Notes: a model not told the origin generated them from the sequence alone. DNA of 7,312 nucleotides from Clostridiaceae bacterium (GCA_012514965.1 JAAYZH010000158.1:1-7312), one strand, 5' to 3'. Shown: positions 1-6,434, numbered from the stretch's first letter. Program-made: numbers and translations.

Positions 1-1281
1 GAAACCCGCGAAGAAGAGAAAGCATCGGACGAGCGCAGTGAGCGTAAAGAGCCTGAAGCTAAAGACAAGTCCAAAGAGCCACATACACAGGCTGGCGAAG
101 GTGTACTGGAGCTGATGCCCGATGGCTATGGCTTTCTGCGCTGCGAAAACTACATTCAAGGGCCCGCCGATATTTATGTACCGGCTCAGATTATCCGTCG
201 TTTCAGCTTGCGTGCCGGCGACTTCGTCAAAGGTACCGTGCGCAGTAAACGCGATCAGGACAGATATCAGGCTTTGAGTTTCGTGGATGAAGTCAATGGC
301 TTATCACCCGAAAAAATGCACAATCGCCTGCATTTCGACCGTCTCACCCCAATCTACCCCACCGAACGTTACGTGCTCGAAACTGATCGCAAAGAGCTGG
401 CGACGCGAATTATCGATCTTTTCTCGCCTATAGGCAAAGGCCAGCGCGGCATGATCGTCTCTCCGCCCAAAGCCGGTAAAACAATCTTATTACAGAAAAT
501 AGCCAATGCTATCTCGATCAATGATCCGCAAGCCAAGTTAATCGTTCTCCTGATCGACGAACGTCCCGAGGAAGTCACGGACATGCAGCGTCATATCAAC
601 GGCGAGGTAGTCTATTCGACTTTTGACAAAACACCCGAAAATCATGTTAAGATCACTGAACTCGTCCTGGAACGGGCCAAACGACTGGTCGAACTTGGTC
701 AGGATGTCGTGATTTTGCTCGATTCCATGACGCGTATGGCCAGAGCTTACAACCTGACTATTACTCCGACAGGCCGTACACTTTCAGGCGGACTTGATCC
801 CGGCGCGCTTTATCATCCTAAACGCTTTTTTGGCGCGGCTCGCAAAATCGAGAATGGAGGCAGCTTGACGATTGTCGCAACCTCACTTGTCGAGACCGGC
901 TCACGCATGGACGAAGTCATTTTTGAAGAATTCAAAGGAACAGGCAATATGGAAGTGGTCCTGGACCGCAAACTGTCCGAGAAGCGTATTTTCCCTGCTA
1001 TAGACATTAACCGCTCCGGTACCAGGCGCGAAGAACTGCTCCTGACTCCCAAACAGCTTGAAGCTGTCTGGAGCGTCCGTAAAGCTTTTGGCCAGCTGGA
1101 CACAAGCAATGTCACTGAACTGATCATCAATTTGCTGCTCAAGACCAAGGACAACGAGCACATGATTGATTCCCTGAACTTGTCGCTCAGGGACAAGAAT
1201 GTCATGGACACCATGCGTCAGCCGCATGACAATGGCTCAGGCGGTCATTCGAATAGCCGGGTAATGAGCCAAAGCTTTTAG
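1..1281 (+). CDS. rho: Transcription termination factor Rho (3' part, N-terminus outside window)
   Basis: Rho is the hexameric RNA-dependent ATPase helicase that ends transcription at Rho-dependent sites. The reading frame is open from base 1, so the gene starts upstream; a methionine at 115 lies inside the RNA-binding domain and is not the start. The first 38 or so visible residues form a highly charged Glu/Lys/Arg/Ser-rich stretch, an N-terminal insertion-like region common in Gram-positive Rho proteins. The cold-shock-like RNA-binding domain follows ([14 protein letters not shown], about 103-144). The ATPase core has Walker A PPKAGKT at 463-483, Walker B VVILLDS at 706-726, the LSGG Q-loop region near 782, and the GTGN R-loop near 940. 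About 18 polar residues extend past the conserved C-terminus, which may be lineage specific. The frame shows no disruption. The 5' leader, where rho is often autoregulated, is not in the window. Confidence 0.97.
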   Translation, partial: ETREEEKASDERSERKEPEAKDKSKEPHTQAGEGVLELMPDGYGFLRCENYIQGPADIYVPAQIIRRFSLRAGDFVKGTVRSKRDQDRYQALSFVDEVNGLSPEKMHNRLHFDRLTPIYPTERYVLETDRKELATRIIDLFSPIGKGQRGMIVSPPKAGKTILLQKIANAISINDPQAKLIVLLIDERPEEVTDMQRHINGEVVYSTFDKTPENHVKITELVLERAKRLVELGQDVVILLDSMTRMARAYNLTITPTGRTLSGGLDPGALYHPKRFFGAARKIENGGSLTIVATSLVETGSRMDEVIFEEFKGTGNMEVVLDRKLSEKRIFPAIDINRSGTRREELLLTPKQLEAVWSVRKAFGQLDTSNVTELIINLLLKTKDNEHMIDSLNLSLRDKNVMDTMRQPHDNGSGGHSNSRVMSQSF

Positions 1282-1287
1282 CGTGAT

Positions 1288-1343
1288 GGCATAAGCGACC
1301 GGCTCAATCGCAATCGTGCTCCCAGGACAGCAGGGATTATGCC
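1288..1343 (+). repeat. 7-bp inverted repeat GGCATAA/TTATGCC downstream of rho
   Basis: GGCATAA at 1288-1294 and its perfect reverse complement TTATGCC at 1337-1343 enclose 42 bases, starting 7 bases after the rho stop. The enclosed DNA holds a tandem CAATCG repeat (1305-1316) and a small TGCT/AGCA hairpin (1317-1332). No T-tract follows, so it is not a standard intrinsic terminator. It could be a 3'-end stabilising or processing hairpin of the rho mRNA, or chance. Confidence 0.3.
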
Positions 1344-1362
1344 GGCTGGTAAGAGAAATAAA

Positions 1363-1390
1363 TTGACATAGGCGAAATATCTGCTATGAT
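1363..1390 (+). promoter_or_regulatory. SigA-type promoter of rpmE with extended -10
   Basis: A consensus -35 box TTGACA (1363-1368) and a -10 box TATGAT (1385-1390) are separated by 16 bases. TGC directly before the -10 (1382-1384) gives a TGn extended -10, which compensates for the slightly short spacer. The expected start of transcription is near 1396-1398, about 69 bases upstream of the rpmE start codon. Confidence 0.85.
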
Positions 1391-1395
1391 ATTGA

Positions 1396-1465
1396 GGTTA
1401 TAACCGACCCGGCATACGTAGGCTTAGCACCATACGCGTCGGGAATCTGTGAAGAGGTGAAGATT
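1396..1465 (+). promoter_or_regulatory. rpmE 5' leader, possible L31 autoregulatory element
   Basis: The untranslated leader begins at a perfect 10-bp palindrome GGTTATAACC (1396-1405) lying over the predicted transcription start. CCGAC (1404-1408) can pair with GTCGG (1438-1442), closing an arm that contains two direct copies of CATACG (1413-1418 and 1431-1436) and a small GCT-T-AGC hairpin (1422-1428). The Shine-Dalgarno AGAGGTGA (1453-1460) follows. L31 leaders are known in several bacterial groups, so this is a candidate; the fit to any published L31 motif was not tested. Confidence 0.4.
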
Positions 1466-1672
1466 ATGAAAGACGCAATCCATCCCAAGTACGGCACCTG
1501 TATGGTCAAATGTGCATGTGGCGAGACTTTTGAGACTCGTTCCACTGTCGACCATATCAATGTCGACATCTGCAGCAAGTGCCATCCCTTTTTTACCGGT
1601 AAGCAGAAGCTTATTGACACCGGCGGCCGCGTAGATAAGTTCAAGAAGCGTATGTCGCAGCTGGAAGATTAA
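1466..1672 (+). CDS. rpmE: 50S ribosomal protein L31, zinc-binding type
   Basis: L31 is a small protein of the large ribosomal subunit that bridges the two subunits. The 68-residue product begins MKDAIHPKY, the family's usual N-terminus, and contains the signature [12 protein letters not shown] followed by [10 protein letters not shown]. It is the C+ (zinc) form: C16, C18, C36 and C39 are the expected metal ligands, and C12 is an extra cysteine. I chose ATG 1466 over the in-frame GTG at 1457, because AGAGGTGA at 1453-1460 sits 5 bases before 1466 but overlaps the GTG, and because the family starts here. It has its own promoter (1363-1390) and terminator (1696-1731), so it is mainly a single-gene transcript. 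C- paralogs made under zinc shortage exist in many genomes, but none is visible here. Confidence 0.97.
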   Translation: MKDAIHPKYGTCMVKCACGETFETRSTVDHINVDICSKCHPFFTGKQKLIDTGGRVDKFKKRMSQLED

Positions 1673-1695
1673 GACTTACACGTTAAGTAATAAAG

Positions 1696-1731
1696 AAGGA
1701 TTGCCGCAGAGCTTGAGGCAGTCCTTTTTTT
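1696..1731 (+). terminator. Intrinsic terminator after rpmE
   Basis: AAGGATTGCC (1696-1705) pairs with GGCAGTCCTT (1717-1726) in a 10-bp stem with one G-T wobble and an 11-base loop, and seven T residues run from 1725 to 1731. It lies 24 bases after the rpmE stop and ends only 15 bases before the prmC start. Confidence 0.9.
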
Positions 1732-1746
1732 GACGAAAAGCAGGCT

Positions 1747-2670
1747 ATGAATTACAGAGACTGGAAACAGAAAGCGGCGGACAGACTACGTGCTGTCCCT
1801 GACTATCAGGGGATAGAAGAATACTGGCTGCAGTCGGAACTCGACGATTTAGCGGCTGCTTTGTTGTATCCGGAATCAGACCGCAGCCATGCTGTGCGTG
1901 AGCTGAGTGGACACGCTCTCGCCCCCGAGACCGTGCGTGTACTCGATGAGGCCTTGGAGCAACTGCTCACCGGCAAACCGCTGGCCTTGATTACAGGCTT
2001 TACTTGGTTTGCAGGTGTTAGAATACTCTGCTTGCCTGATGTGCTGGTGCCCCGCCCCGATTCTGAGACGCTGGTCTTGGCAGCTGGTGAGCTGCTTTAC
2101 GAGCTGCGACCGGAAAAAGCGGAGGTTTTAGAATTATGCTGTGGCAGCGCCTGCCTGAGCCTGGGGCTCCTGCACTTTCTGCGGGCAAAGCAGTCCCGCA
2201 CAACACTGCGGATCACCTGTACAGATTTGTCCCCTCAGGCAGTAGCAGCCGCGAAAACGAATGTCGCTGCCCAGGGGTCTGAAGAGGTGATCGCGATAGA
2301 AAGAGCGGATTTGTGGCCGTCCCGTTTGCTTACGGGTGAGATCGAGCCGCTCCTGACGATCGCCAACCCGCCATATTTAAGCGACGCTGAGTTTATTCAA
2401 TCCGGACTGGGACAGTGGGAGCCAGAACTGGCACTCGCGGCTGGGCGAGACGGACTGGCTCTGTATCGGCGGATTTTGGACGAAGGAGAGCTGTTGCTGC
2501 CGGCCGGATCGTATCTCTTGCTGGAACATGGATACGCGCAGGCAGATGCCATAAAGGACATAGCGGCAGCCGGTCAAGGGTGGAAATATCTGGGTGTTCG
2601 GGATGATTTGGCCGGCAGAGCTCGCGTCACGATGCTGCGGCGTCAGACAGCCATTCAGCAGGAGGGATAG
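1747..2670 (+). CDS. prmC: Peptide chain release factor N5-glutamine methyltransferase (PrmC/HemK)
   Basis: PrmC uses S-adenosylmethionine to methylate the glutamine of the GGQ motif in class I release factors; its substrate RF1 is encoded two genes downstream. The 307 residues match family length. An N-terminal helical release-factor-binding domain covers about 1-85, ending in PLALITG where PLQYILG is typical. The family motif VPRPDSETLV is at 101-110, the SAM-binding motif I region is VLELCCGSAC (127-136), an acidic motif II residue is D160, the catalytic NPPY is at 207-210 and EPELALAAGRDGLALYRRI is at 225-243. Motif I is slightly unusual, with Ala where Gly is normal in the GSG turn. The start has only a weak CAGG two bases upstream, and a terminator lies just before it, so translation may be modest. 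The N-terminal alignment supports ATG 1747. Confidence 0.94.
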   Translation: MNYRDWKQKAADRLRAVPDYQGIEEYWLQSELDDLAAALLYPESDRSHAVRELSGHALAPETVRVLDEALEQLLTGKPLALITGFTWFAGVRILCLPDVLVPRPDSETLVLAAGELLYELRPEKAEVLELCCGSACLSLGLLHFLRAKQSRTTLRITCTDLSPQAVAAAKTNVAAQGSEEVIAIERADLWPSRLLTGEIEPLLTIANPPYLSDAEFIQSGLGQWEPELALAAGRDGLALYRRILDEGELLLPAGSYLLLEHGYAQADAIKDIAAAGQGWKYLGVRDDLAGRARVTMLRRQTAIQQEG

Positions 2671-2671
2671 A

Positions 2672-2896
2672 ATGCAAGATTTCACTTTATTTCCCTATCA
2701 GCCAGGCGACGTCATCACGATGCGCAAGCCACATCCTTGCGGATCAAAACAATGGCGGGTCGATAAGGCCGGCGCTGAGATTACCATTGTCTGTTGCCTT
2801 TGCGGGCATCGACATCAGATGAAACGGCGAGATCTCGAGAAGGCTACCCGAGCGGTTAAACACAGCACTGAAGAAACGAAAGGACAAATCACATGA
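2672..2896 (+). CDS. DUF951 family small cysteine-containing protein, function unknown
   Basis: The 74-residue product matches the DUF951 pattern: a short N-terminus, [18 protein letters not shown] (11-28), then [19 protein letters not shown] (40-58). C23, C41, C42 and C44 plus nearby histidines suggest a small metal-binding or nucleic-acid-binding fold; this is inference, and no function is established that I know of. The start at 2672 is set by GGAGGG at 2661-2666, five bases upstream; an in-frame opening reaches back to 2594 but would overlap prmC. The start is one base after the prmC stop, and the stop TGA (2894-2896) overlaps the prfA start in ATGA, so it is translationally coupled to both. 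About 16 polar C-terminal residues extend past the conserved part. It is too tightly placed to have its own promoter. Confidence 0.88.
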   Translation: MQDFTLFPYQPGDVITMRKPHPCGSKQWRVDKAGAEITIVCCLCGHRHQMKRRDLEKATRAVKHSTEETKGQIT

Positions 2897-3999
2897 TGCA
2901 AGAGCAAACGCTCCACAAATTAAGACAAATCAAAGCTCGTTTTGAGGAACTGCAGACAGAGATGGGTAACCCGGATGTTTTTGCGGATCAGGAACGTTAT
3001 TTGTCCATCGTGAAAGAAGCCGCGGATCTTACTGAACTGGTGGAGACCTACAGCCTCTACGAAAACTGCCTCGAGAGCCTGCTCGAGAATCGCGAACTTT
3101 TGGAGAGCACACCCTCATCAGAAAGCGAAATGACATCTTTGATTCGAGATGAGATCGAGGAGGCGCAGGAGGAAGAGGCCAGACTCGAAGCCAAGCTTAT
3201 TGAGCTGCTGCAGCCCAAGGATCCTCGCGATGAGCGCAACGTGATCATAGAAATTCGCGGCGGTGCCGGCGGTGATGAAGCTGCTTTGTTTGCGGCTGAA
3301 TTATTTCAAATGTACAGCAGTTACGCAGACAGGCGCGGTTTTGGTCTGGAAATGGTTGATCTCAGTGAAACAGAAATCGGCGGCTATAAAGAAGTCGTAT
3401 TTATTCTCTCCGGAAAAGGCGCGTATAGCCGGCTGAAATACGAAAGCGGCGTCCACCGCGTCCAGAGAGTTCCTGTAACTGAGTCGGGAGGGCGCATCCA
3501 TACTTCCACGGTGACAGTCGCGGTTATGCCGGAAGTCGATGAGGTCGATATTGTCATTAACCCTAAGGACCTGCAAATCGACACCTACAGAGCTTCAGGC
3601 GCGGGCGGACAGCATGTCAACAAAACCTCATCGGCAATTCGTATAACGCACTTGCCGAGCGGCCTTGTAGTCACCTGTCAGGACCAGCGCTCGCAATACA
3701 AAAACAAGGACAAAGCCATGAGTGTTTTGCGTGCCCGATTGCTCGAGATGGAAGAAGAAAAACGTTCATCCTCGATTGCGGGCGAACGCAAGAGTCAGGT
3801 GGGTACGGGCGACCGCAGTGAAAGAATTCGTACCTACAATTATCCGCAGGGCCGGGTCACCGATCACCGTATCGGCTTGACCTTGTACAAGCTGGAGGAA
3901 GTCCTGAATGGCGACATTGACGCCTTTGTCGAGGCCTTGACTGCAGCAGCGAGAACCCAGCAGCTTGCGAAAGGCGGCAGCGGGGAGGATGACGAGTGA
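2893..3999 (+). CDS. prfA: Peptide chain release factor 1
   Basis: RF1 reads UAA and UAG in the ribosomal A site and triggers peptide release. The 368 residues show an acidic, helical N-terminal domain (about 1-110), the GGAGGDEA segment (123-130), the stop-codon reading tripeptide PVT at 194-196 inside [17 protein letters not shown], and the catalytic GGQ at 238-240 inside [23 protein letters not shown] is the PxT type of RF1, not the SPF type of RF2. Q240 is the expected PrmC methylation site. I chose the first of two adjacent ATG codons (2893), which overlaps the upstream stop as ATGA and has GAAAGGA (2878-2884) at 8-base spacing; ATG 2896 is also possible and would remove one residue. The gene ends in a GTGA overlap with the next gene. 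Confidence 0.97.
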   Translation: MMQEQTLHKLRQIKARFEELQTEMGNPDVFADQERYLSIVKEAADLTELVETYSLYENCLESLLENRELLESTPSSESEMTSLIRDEIEEAQEEEARLEAKLIELLQPKDPRDERNVIIEIRGGAGGDEAALFAAELFQMYSSYADRRGFGLEMVDLSETEIGGYKEVVFILSGKGAYSRLKYESGVHRVQRVPVTESGGRIHTSTVTVAVMPEVDEVDIVINPKDLQIDTYRASGAGGQHVNKTSSAIRITHLPSGLVVTCQDQRSQYKNKDKAMSVLRARLLEMEEEKRSSSIAGERKSQVGTGDRSERIRTYNYPQGRVTDHRIGLTLYKLEEVLNGDIDAFVEALTAAARTQQLAKGGSGEDDE

Positions 4000-5099
4000 A
4001 TACCCGCGTCATTCGCATAGACCCGCTGGTACCGGATGCGGCTGCGCTTATCCCTGCCGCGCAAGCCTTGCGCCGCGGCGAGATAGTAGCATTTCCCACT
4101 GAAACTGTGTACGGCTTAGGCGCGGTTTGGCGCGACCCGGAAGCTGTACGCGAGATTTTTCGGGTCAAAGGACGGCCTCAAGACAATCCCTTGATTGTTC
4201 ATGAAGCCTCGATTGGCCGCATGCGCCAGTATTTTCGCAGCTGGGATTCAGTGGCTGAGTGTCTGGCTTCAGCTTTTTGTCCAGGACCTTTTACACTAAT
4301 CATGGAACACAAAGAAAATATTGACTCACCCGTCACAGCCGGCCTGGCTACAATCGGTGTGCGCATCCCCGCGCATCCGGTGGCGCAGATGCTGATTGAG
4401 CTTTGCGGCGAGGGACTGGCTGCGCCGTCGGCGAATCTGAGCGGGCGTCCTTCGCCGACCAGCGGAGCAGATGCCCTGGAAGACCTTGACGGCAAGGTAC
4501 CTTATATTATCGACGCAGGTCCTTGTGAGGTCGGTGTTGAATCGACGATTATTTCCTGGGTAGACGGCAAACTCGAGCTTTTGCGTCCGGGCGGGATCAG
4601 CGCGGAAGAAATCCTGAAGGCTTTGCACAGTCAAGGACTGAATATACCCCTTATTACAGAAGATGCAGGCAGAGCAGCAGATCATGAACCACCGCGTGCG
4701 CCTGGAATGAAGTACCGCCATTACGCTCCGCAGGCGCGTGTGCATATATTGAGAGGCGAAACGAAAGAGGCGAAGCTCGAGCAGCTTTCGCGCTCCGCAG
4801 CCGAGGGGATTCTTGGCAGCCGTCCTGCATTTTATCTTTCGGAGGCCATACGTGAAAAGGCGATGTGGATTCTCGAAGGCCAGAATGTAGCTGCGTTTGA
4901 GCTAATTACTTTCACAACAGAGCAAGCGCACAAAGCAGCTGCTCAAGGTTTATTTGCGGCGTTTCGTGCTTTTGACCGCTCCGGCTGCAGCGATATCTGG
5001 GCTGAAGAACAGTCACTGCAACAGCTTGGTGCTGCCTATATGAATCGCTTGCGGAAGGCTTCTGCACAGCAACACGAGTCGTTGCGAAACGATTATTGA
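3996..5099 (+). CDS. tsaC: L-threonylcarbamoyladenylate synthase, long Sua5 type
   Basis: This cytoplasmic enzyme makes threonylcarbamoyl-AMP from threonine, bicarbonate and ATP, the first step of the t6A modification at position 37 of ANN-decoding tRNAs. The 367-residue product has an N-terminal YrdC-like catalytic domain (about 15-205) with PTETVYGLG (34-42), KGRP (58-61), NPL (64-66), PGPFT (96-100), SAN (145-147), EST (182-184) and RPGG (197-200). A linker [10 protein letters not shown] (236-245) and a C-terminal Sua5 domain ending [13 protein letters not shown] follow. That makes it the two-domain Sua5/YwlC form rather than the short TsaC form. It starts at GTG 3996, overlapping the prfA stop as GTGA, with GGGGAGGA (3982-3989) six bases upstream. 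It is the last gene of the prmC operon; no strong terminator follows. Confidence 0.95.
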   Translation: MNTRVIRIDPLVPDAAALIPAAQALRRGEIVAFPTETVYGLGAVWRDPEAVREIFRVKGRPQDNPLIVHEASIGRMRQYFRSWDSVAECLASAFCPGPFTLIMEHKENIDSPVTAGLATIGVRIPAHPVAQMLIELCGEGLAAPSANLSGRPSPTSGADALEDLDGKVPYIIDAGPCEVGVESTIISWVDGKLELLRPGGISAEEILKALHSQGLNIPLITEDAGRAADHEPPRAPGMKYRHYAPQARVHILRGETKEAKLEQLSRSAAEGILGSRPAFYLSEAIREKAMWILEGQNVAAFELITFTTEQAHKAAAQGLFAAFRAFDRSGCSDIWAEEQSLQQLGAAYMNRLRKASAQQHESLRNDY

Positions 5100-5113
5100 G
5101 TACTGGAACGGTA

Positions 5114-5137
5114 TTTGGCGAGAAAAAATCGCCCAAA
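5114..5137 (+). other. Hairpin after tsaC, weak candidate transcript end
   Basis: TTTGGCGA (5114-5121) pairs with TCGCC and AAA (5129-5133, 5135-5137), with one bulged C at 5134 and a GAAAAAA loop. It is followed by AAAATATATTTATAAAAG rather than a T-run, so it is a poor intrinsic terminator on either strand. It begins 14 bases after the tsaC stop and is the only structure between tsaC and the rpsF promoter. Confidence 0.3.
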
Positions 5138-5180
5138 AATATATTTATAAAAGTTTTCGTCAAATATGGGCTATATGCAT

Positions 5181-5210
5181 TTGACAGGTGAGCGGGGGCT
5201 TTGCTAAACT
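5181..5210 (+). promoter_or_regulatory. SigA-type promoter of rpsF-ssb-rpsR
   Basis: A consensus -35 TTGACA (5181-5186) and a -10 TAAACT (5205-5210) are 18 bases apart, with TGC (5202-5204) giving an extended -10. The expected transcription start is near 5217, leaving a leader of about 93 bases. An AT-rich tract (about 5135-5158) lies further upstream, somewhat too far for a classical UP element. Confidence 0.75.
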
Positions 5211-5216
5211 GACCGG

Positions 5217-5309
5217 GCTACAAATCGTAGTTTTCCTCACTCTATCGTCTCCATATATTGGGAGACATGGTTGTGTAGAGTCGTTAGTCCAGGAGGAGGT
5301 GAGTTCATA
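5217..5309 (+). promoter_or_regulatory. rpsF 5' leader with bulged hairpin, candidate S6:S18 binding site
   Basis: An outer stem ACTCTA (5239-5244) with TAGAGT (5276-5281) and an inner stem GTCTCC (5247-5252) with GGAGAC (5261-5266) form a hairpin with a strongly asymmetric internal loop: 2 bases on the left (5245-5246) and 9 on the right (5267-5275). This recalls the two-stem, bulged RNA bound by the S6:S18 complex in rpsF leaders of many bacteria. I do not see the conserved CCG of that motif inside the transcribed part, so identity is uncertain. A 4-bp hairpin CTAC/GTAG (5218-5230) opens the leader, and CTCAC (5236-5240) could pair with GTGAG (5299-5303) next to the Shine-Dalgarno. Confidence 0.45.
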
Positions 5310-5597
5310 ATGGCTAGAAAATATGAATTATTGTATGTATTGTCGCCCGTGCTTGACGAGGAGGCAAACGTTGCTATGCATGAGAAGATCAATTCTCTCG
5401 TTGCAAGTCAAGGTACTGTTGATTCAGTAGATCGTTGGGGTCGCAGACGTCTTGCGTATCCTATTCAGGATCAGACAGAGGGTGATTACACTGTAATGCT
5501 CTTTACTGCTGAGCCCGATGCACCTGAAGAGATTCAGCGTGTACTGAAGATTACAGAGGGCGTCATGCGTTACATGGTCGTCTTGTTAGAAGAGTAA
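5310..5597 (+). CDS. rpsF: 30S ribosomal protein S6
   Basis: S6 binds the central domain of 16S rRNA together with S18, encoded two genes downstream. The 95-residue product has the family N-terminus MARKYELLYVLSP, the signature WGRRRLAYPI (43-52), GDYTVMLF (58-65), and ends ITEGVMRYMVVLLEE. The start is ATG 5310, preceded by an unusually strong AGGAGGAGGTGAG (5291-5303). The frame is open upstream with a TTG at 5271, but that start would lie in the leader stem, so I reject it. It is the first gene of rpsF-ssb-rpsR. Its codons are more T- and A-ending than those of ssb: by hand count about 42% of third bases are G or C, against about 60% in the first 70 ssb codons. Confidence 0.97.
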   Translation: MARKYELLYVLSPVLDEEANVAMHEKINSLVASQGTVDSVDRWGRRRLAYPIQDQTEGDYTVMLFTAEPDAPEEIQRVLKITEGVMRYMVVLLEE

Positions 5598-5607
5598 GCA
5601 GAAATTG

Positions 5608-5621
5608 GTGAACGTTTTCAC
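5608..5621 (+). other. Small hairpin directly before the ssb Shine-Dalgarno
   Basis: GTGAA (5608-5612) and TTCAC (5617-5621) form a perfect 5-bp stem with a CGTT loop, and the ssb Shine-Dalgarno AGGAAGG begins at the next base (5622). It could mark an RNA processing point or affect ssb initiation, or be chance. It does not match the Gram-positive LexA box. Confidence 0.25.
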
Positions 5622-5636
5622 AGGAAGGCAGGCAGC

Positions 5637-6107
5637 ATGAATAAGGCAATTCTCATGGGCAGATTGACCCAGGACCCGGAATTGAAAAGTACGAATAACG
5701 GTATCAGCGTGTGCACCTTTAGCATCGCGGTTGACCGCCGTTTTAAGAATGCCAGCGGCGAGCGGGAAGCTGATTTTATCCCCATCGTCACATGGAGACA
5801 GACTGCAGAGTTTGTCGCGAAGTATTTTCACAAGGGTTCACGGATTGCCCTGGTCGGCTCCATTCAAGTTCGTTCCTGGCAGGATAAAGAAGGCGGCAAG
5901 CGTTATACCACCGAGGTGGTAGCGGACGAATGCTACTTTGCCGACAGTAAGGCGAGCGGTGAGCAGAAGGCCACGAATTACGGCACACGCTCTTCCGGCA
6001 GCAATTACAGCCAGAAACAAAGCAGCAGCGACAATAGTCAGGCATTTTCGAACGATGGATTCTTCGAAGCTCCCGATGACGATACTGCCTTGCCCTTCGA
6101 TCTATAA
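5637..6107 (+). CDS. ssb: Single-stranded DNA-binding protein
   Basis: SSB coats single-stranded DNA during replication, repair and recombination and recruits partners through its C-terminal tip. The 156 residues contain an OB fold over about 1-105, starting MNKAILMGRLTQDPELK and including the family segment FIPIVTWRQTAEFVAKYFHKG (48-67) and GSIQVRSWQDKEG (74-86). A Ser/Gln/Asn-rich disordered linker (about 106-140) follows, then an acidic tip DDDTALPFDL (147-156). The tip is close to the usual DDD-x-PF end but continues two residues past the phenylalanine. AGGAAGG (5622-5628) lies 8 bases before the ATG. The gene sits between rpsF and rpsR, the standard Firmicute order, and shares their transcript. 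Confidence 0.97.
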   Translation: MNKAILMGRLTQDPELKSTNNGISVCTFSIAVDRRFKNASGEREADFIPIVTWRQTAEFVAKYFHKGSRIALVGSIQVRSWQDKEGGKRYTTEVVADECYFADSKASGEQKATNYGTRSSGSNYSQKQSSSDNSQAFSNDGFFEAPDDDTALPFDL

Positions 6108-6125
6108 TTACGAAAGGAGTCTGAC

Positions 6126-6380
6126 ATGGCAGACCAAAGAGGCCCTAAGCGTGATTTTGGCAATCGCAGAAGACCGCGTCGCAAAGTGTGCGCATTCTGT
6201 GCCGATCACATTGAAGAAATTGATTACAAAGATGGTTCTCGTTTGCGCAAGCTCATTGCCGAAAACGGCAAGATCCTGCCCAAGCGCATGACCGGCACTT
6301 GCGCCCGTCATCAGCGGATGCTGACCAACGCGATCAAGCGCGCTCGCCACGTCGCTATCCTTCCTTTTACGGAAGACTAA
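6126..6380 (+). CDS. rpsR: 30S ribosomal protein S18, zinc-binding type
   Basis: S18 forms a heterodimer with S6 on the 16S rRNA platform. The 84-residue product has a basic N-terminus (RNRRRP-like run at 13-20), KVCAFC (20-25), [22 protein letters not shown] (33-54), [26 protein letters not shown] (56-81). C22, C25, C59 and H62 form a C-x2-C...C-x2-H set, the C+ zinc-ribbon form of S18. AAAGGAG (6113-6119) lies 6 bases upstream of ATG 6126, and the ssb stop is 18 bases before the start. It is the last gene of the rpsF operon, followed by a terminator at 6403-6434. Confidence 0.97.
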   Translation: MADQRGPKRDFGNRRRPRRKVCAFCADHIEEIDYKDGSRLRKLIAENGKILPKRMTGTCARHQRMLTNAIKRARHVAILPFTED

Positions 6381-6402
6381 GCGGATCCACAAGATTTTTT
6401 AC

Positions 6403-6434
6403 AACCTGCTTTCCTTGCGGAGGCGGGTTTTTTT
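6403..6434 (+). terminator. Intrinsic terminator after rpsR
   Basis: AACCTGC (6403-6409) pairs with GCGGGTT (6423-6429) with one T-G wobble. An inner TCC/GGA stem closes a TTGC loop, and a run of seven T residues occupies 6428-6434. It lies 22 bases after the rpsR stop and separates the rpsF operon from rplI-dnaB. Confidence 0.88.

Noticed and set aside
813..1214. Minus-strand open frames of 133 and 108 residues inside rho
   Set aside because: Both are antisense to conserved Rho ATPase sequence and resemble no known family.
1614..1641. TTGACA (1614-1619) with TAAGTT 16 bases later as a promoter for prmC
   Set aside because: The -10 match is only three of six with no TG extension, it encodes conserved L31 residues, and it lies upstream of the terminator, so it would not solve the read-through question.
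4326..4745. Minus-strand open frame of 139 residues inside the Sua5 gene
   Set aside because: It is antisense to the conserved YrdC domain and looks like a by-product of its codon pattern.
5271..5309. A TTG start at 5271 for rpsF
   Set aside because: It would translate the leader stem and the Shine-Dalgarno itself; ATG 5310 has a near-perfect ribosome binding site and the family N-terminus.
5608..5621. LexA (SOS) box upstream of ssb
   Set aside because: The palindrome GTGAA-CGTT-TTCAC does not fit the CGAAC-N4-GTTCG pattern of Gram-positive LexA sites.
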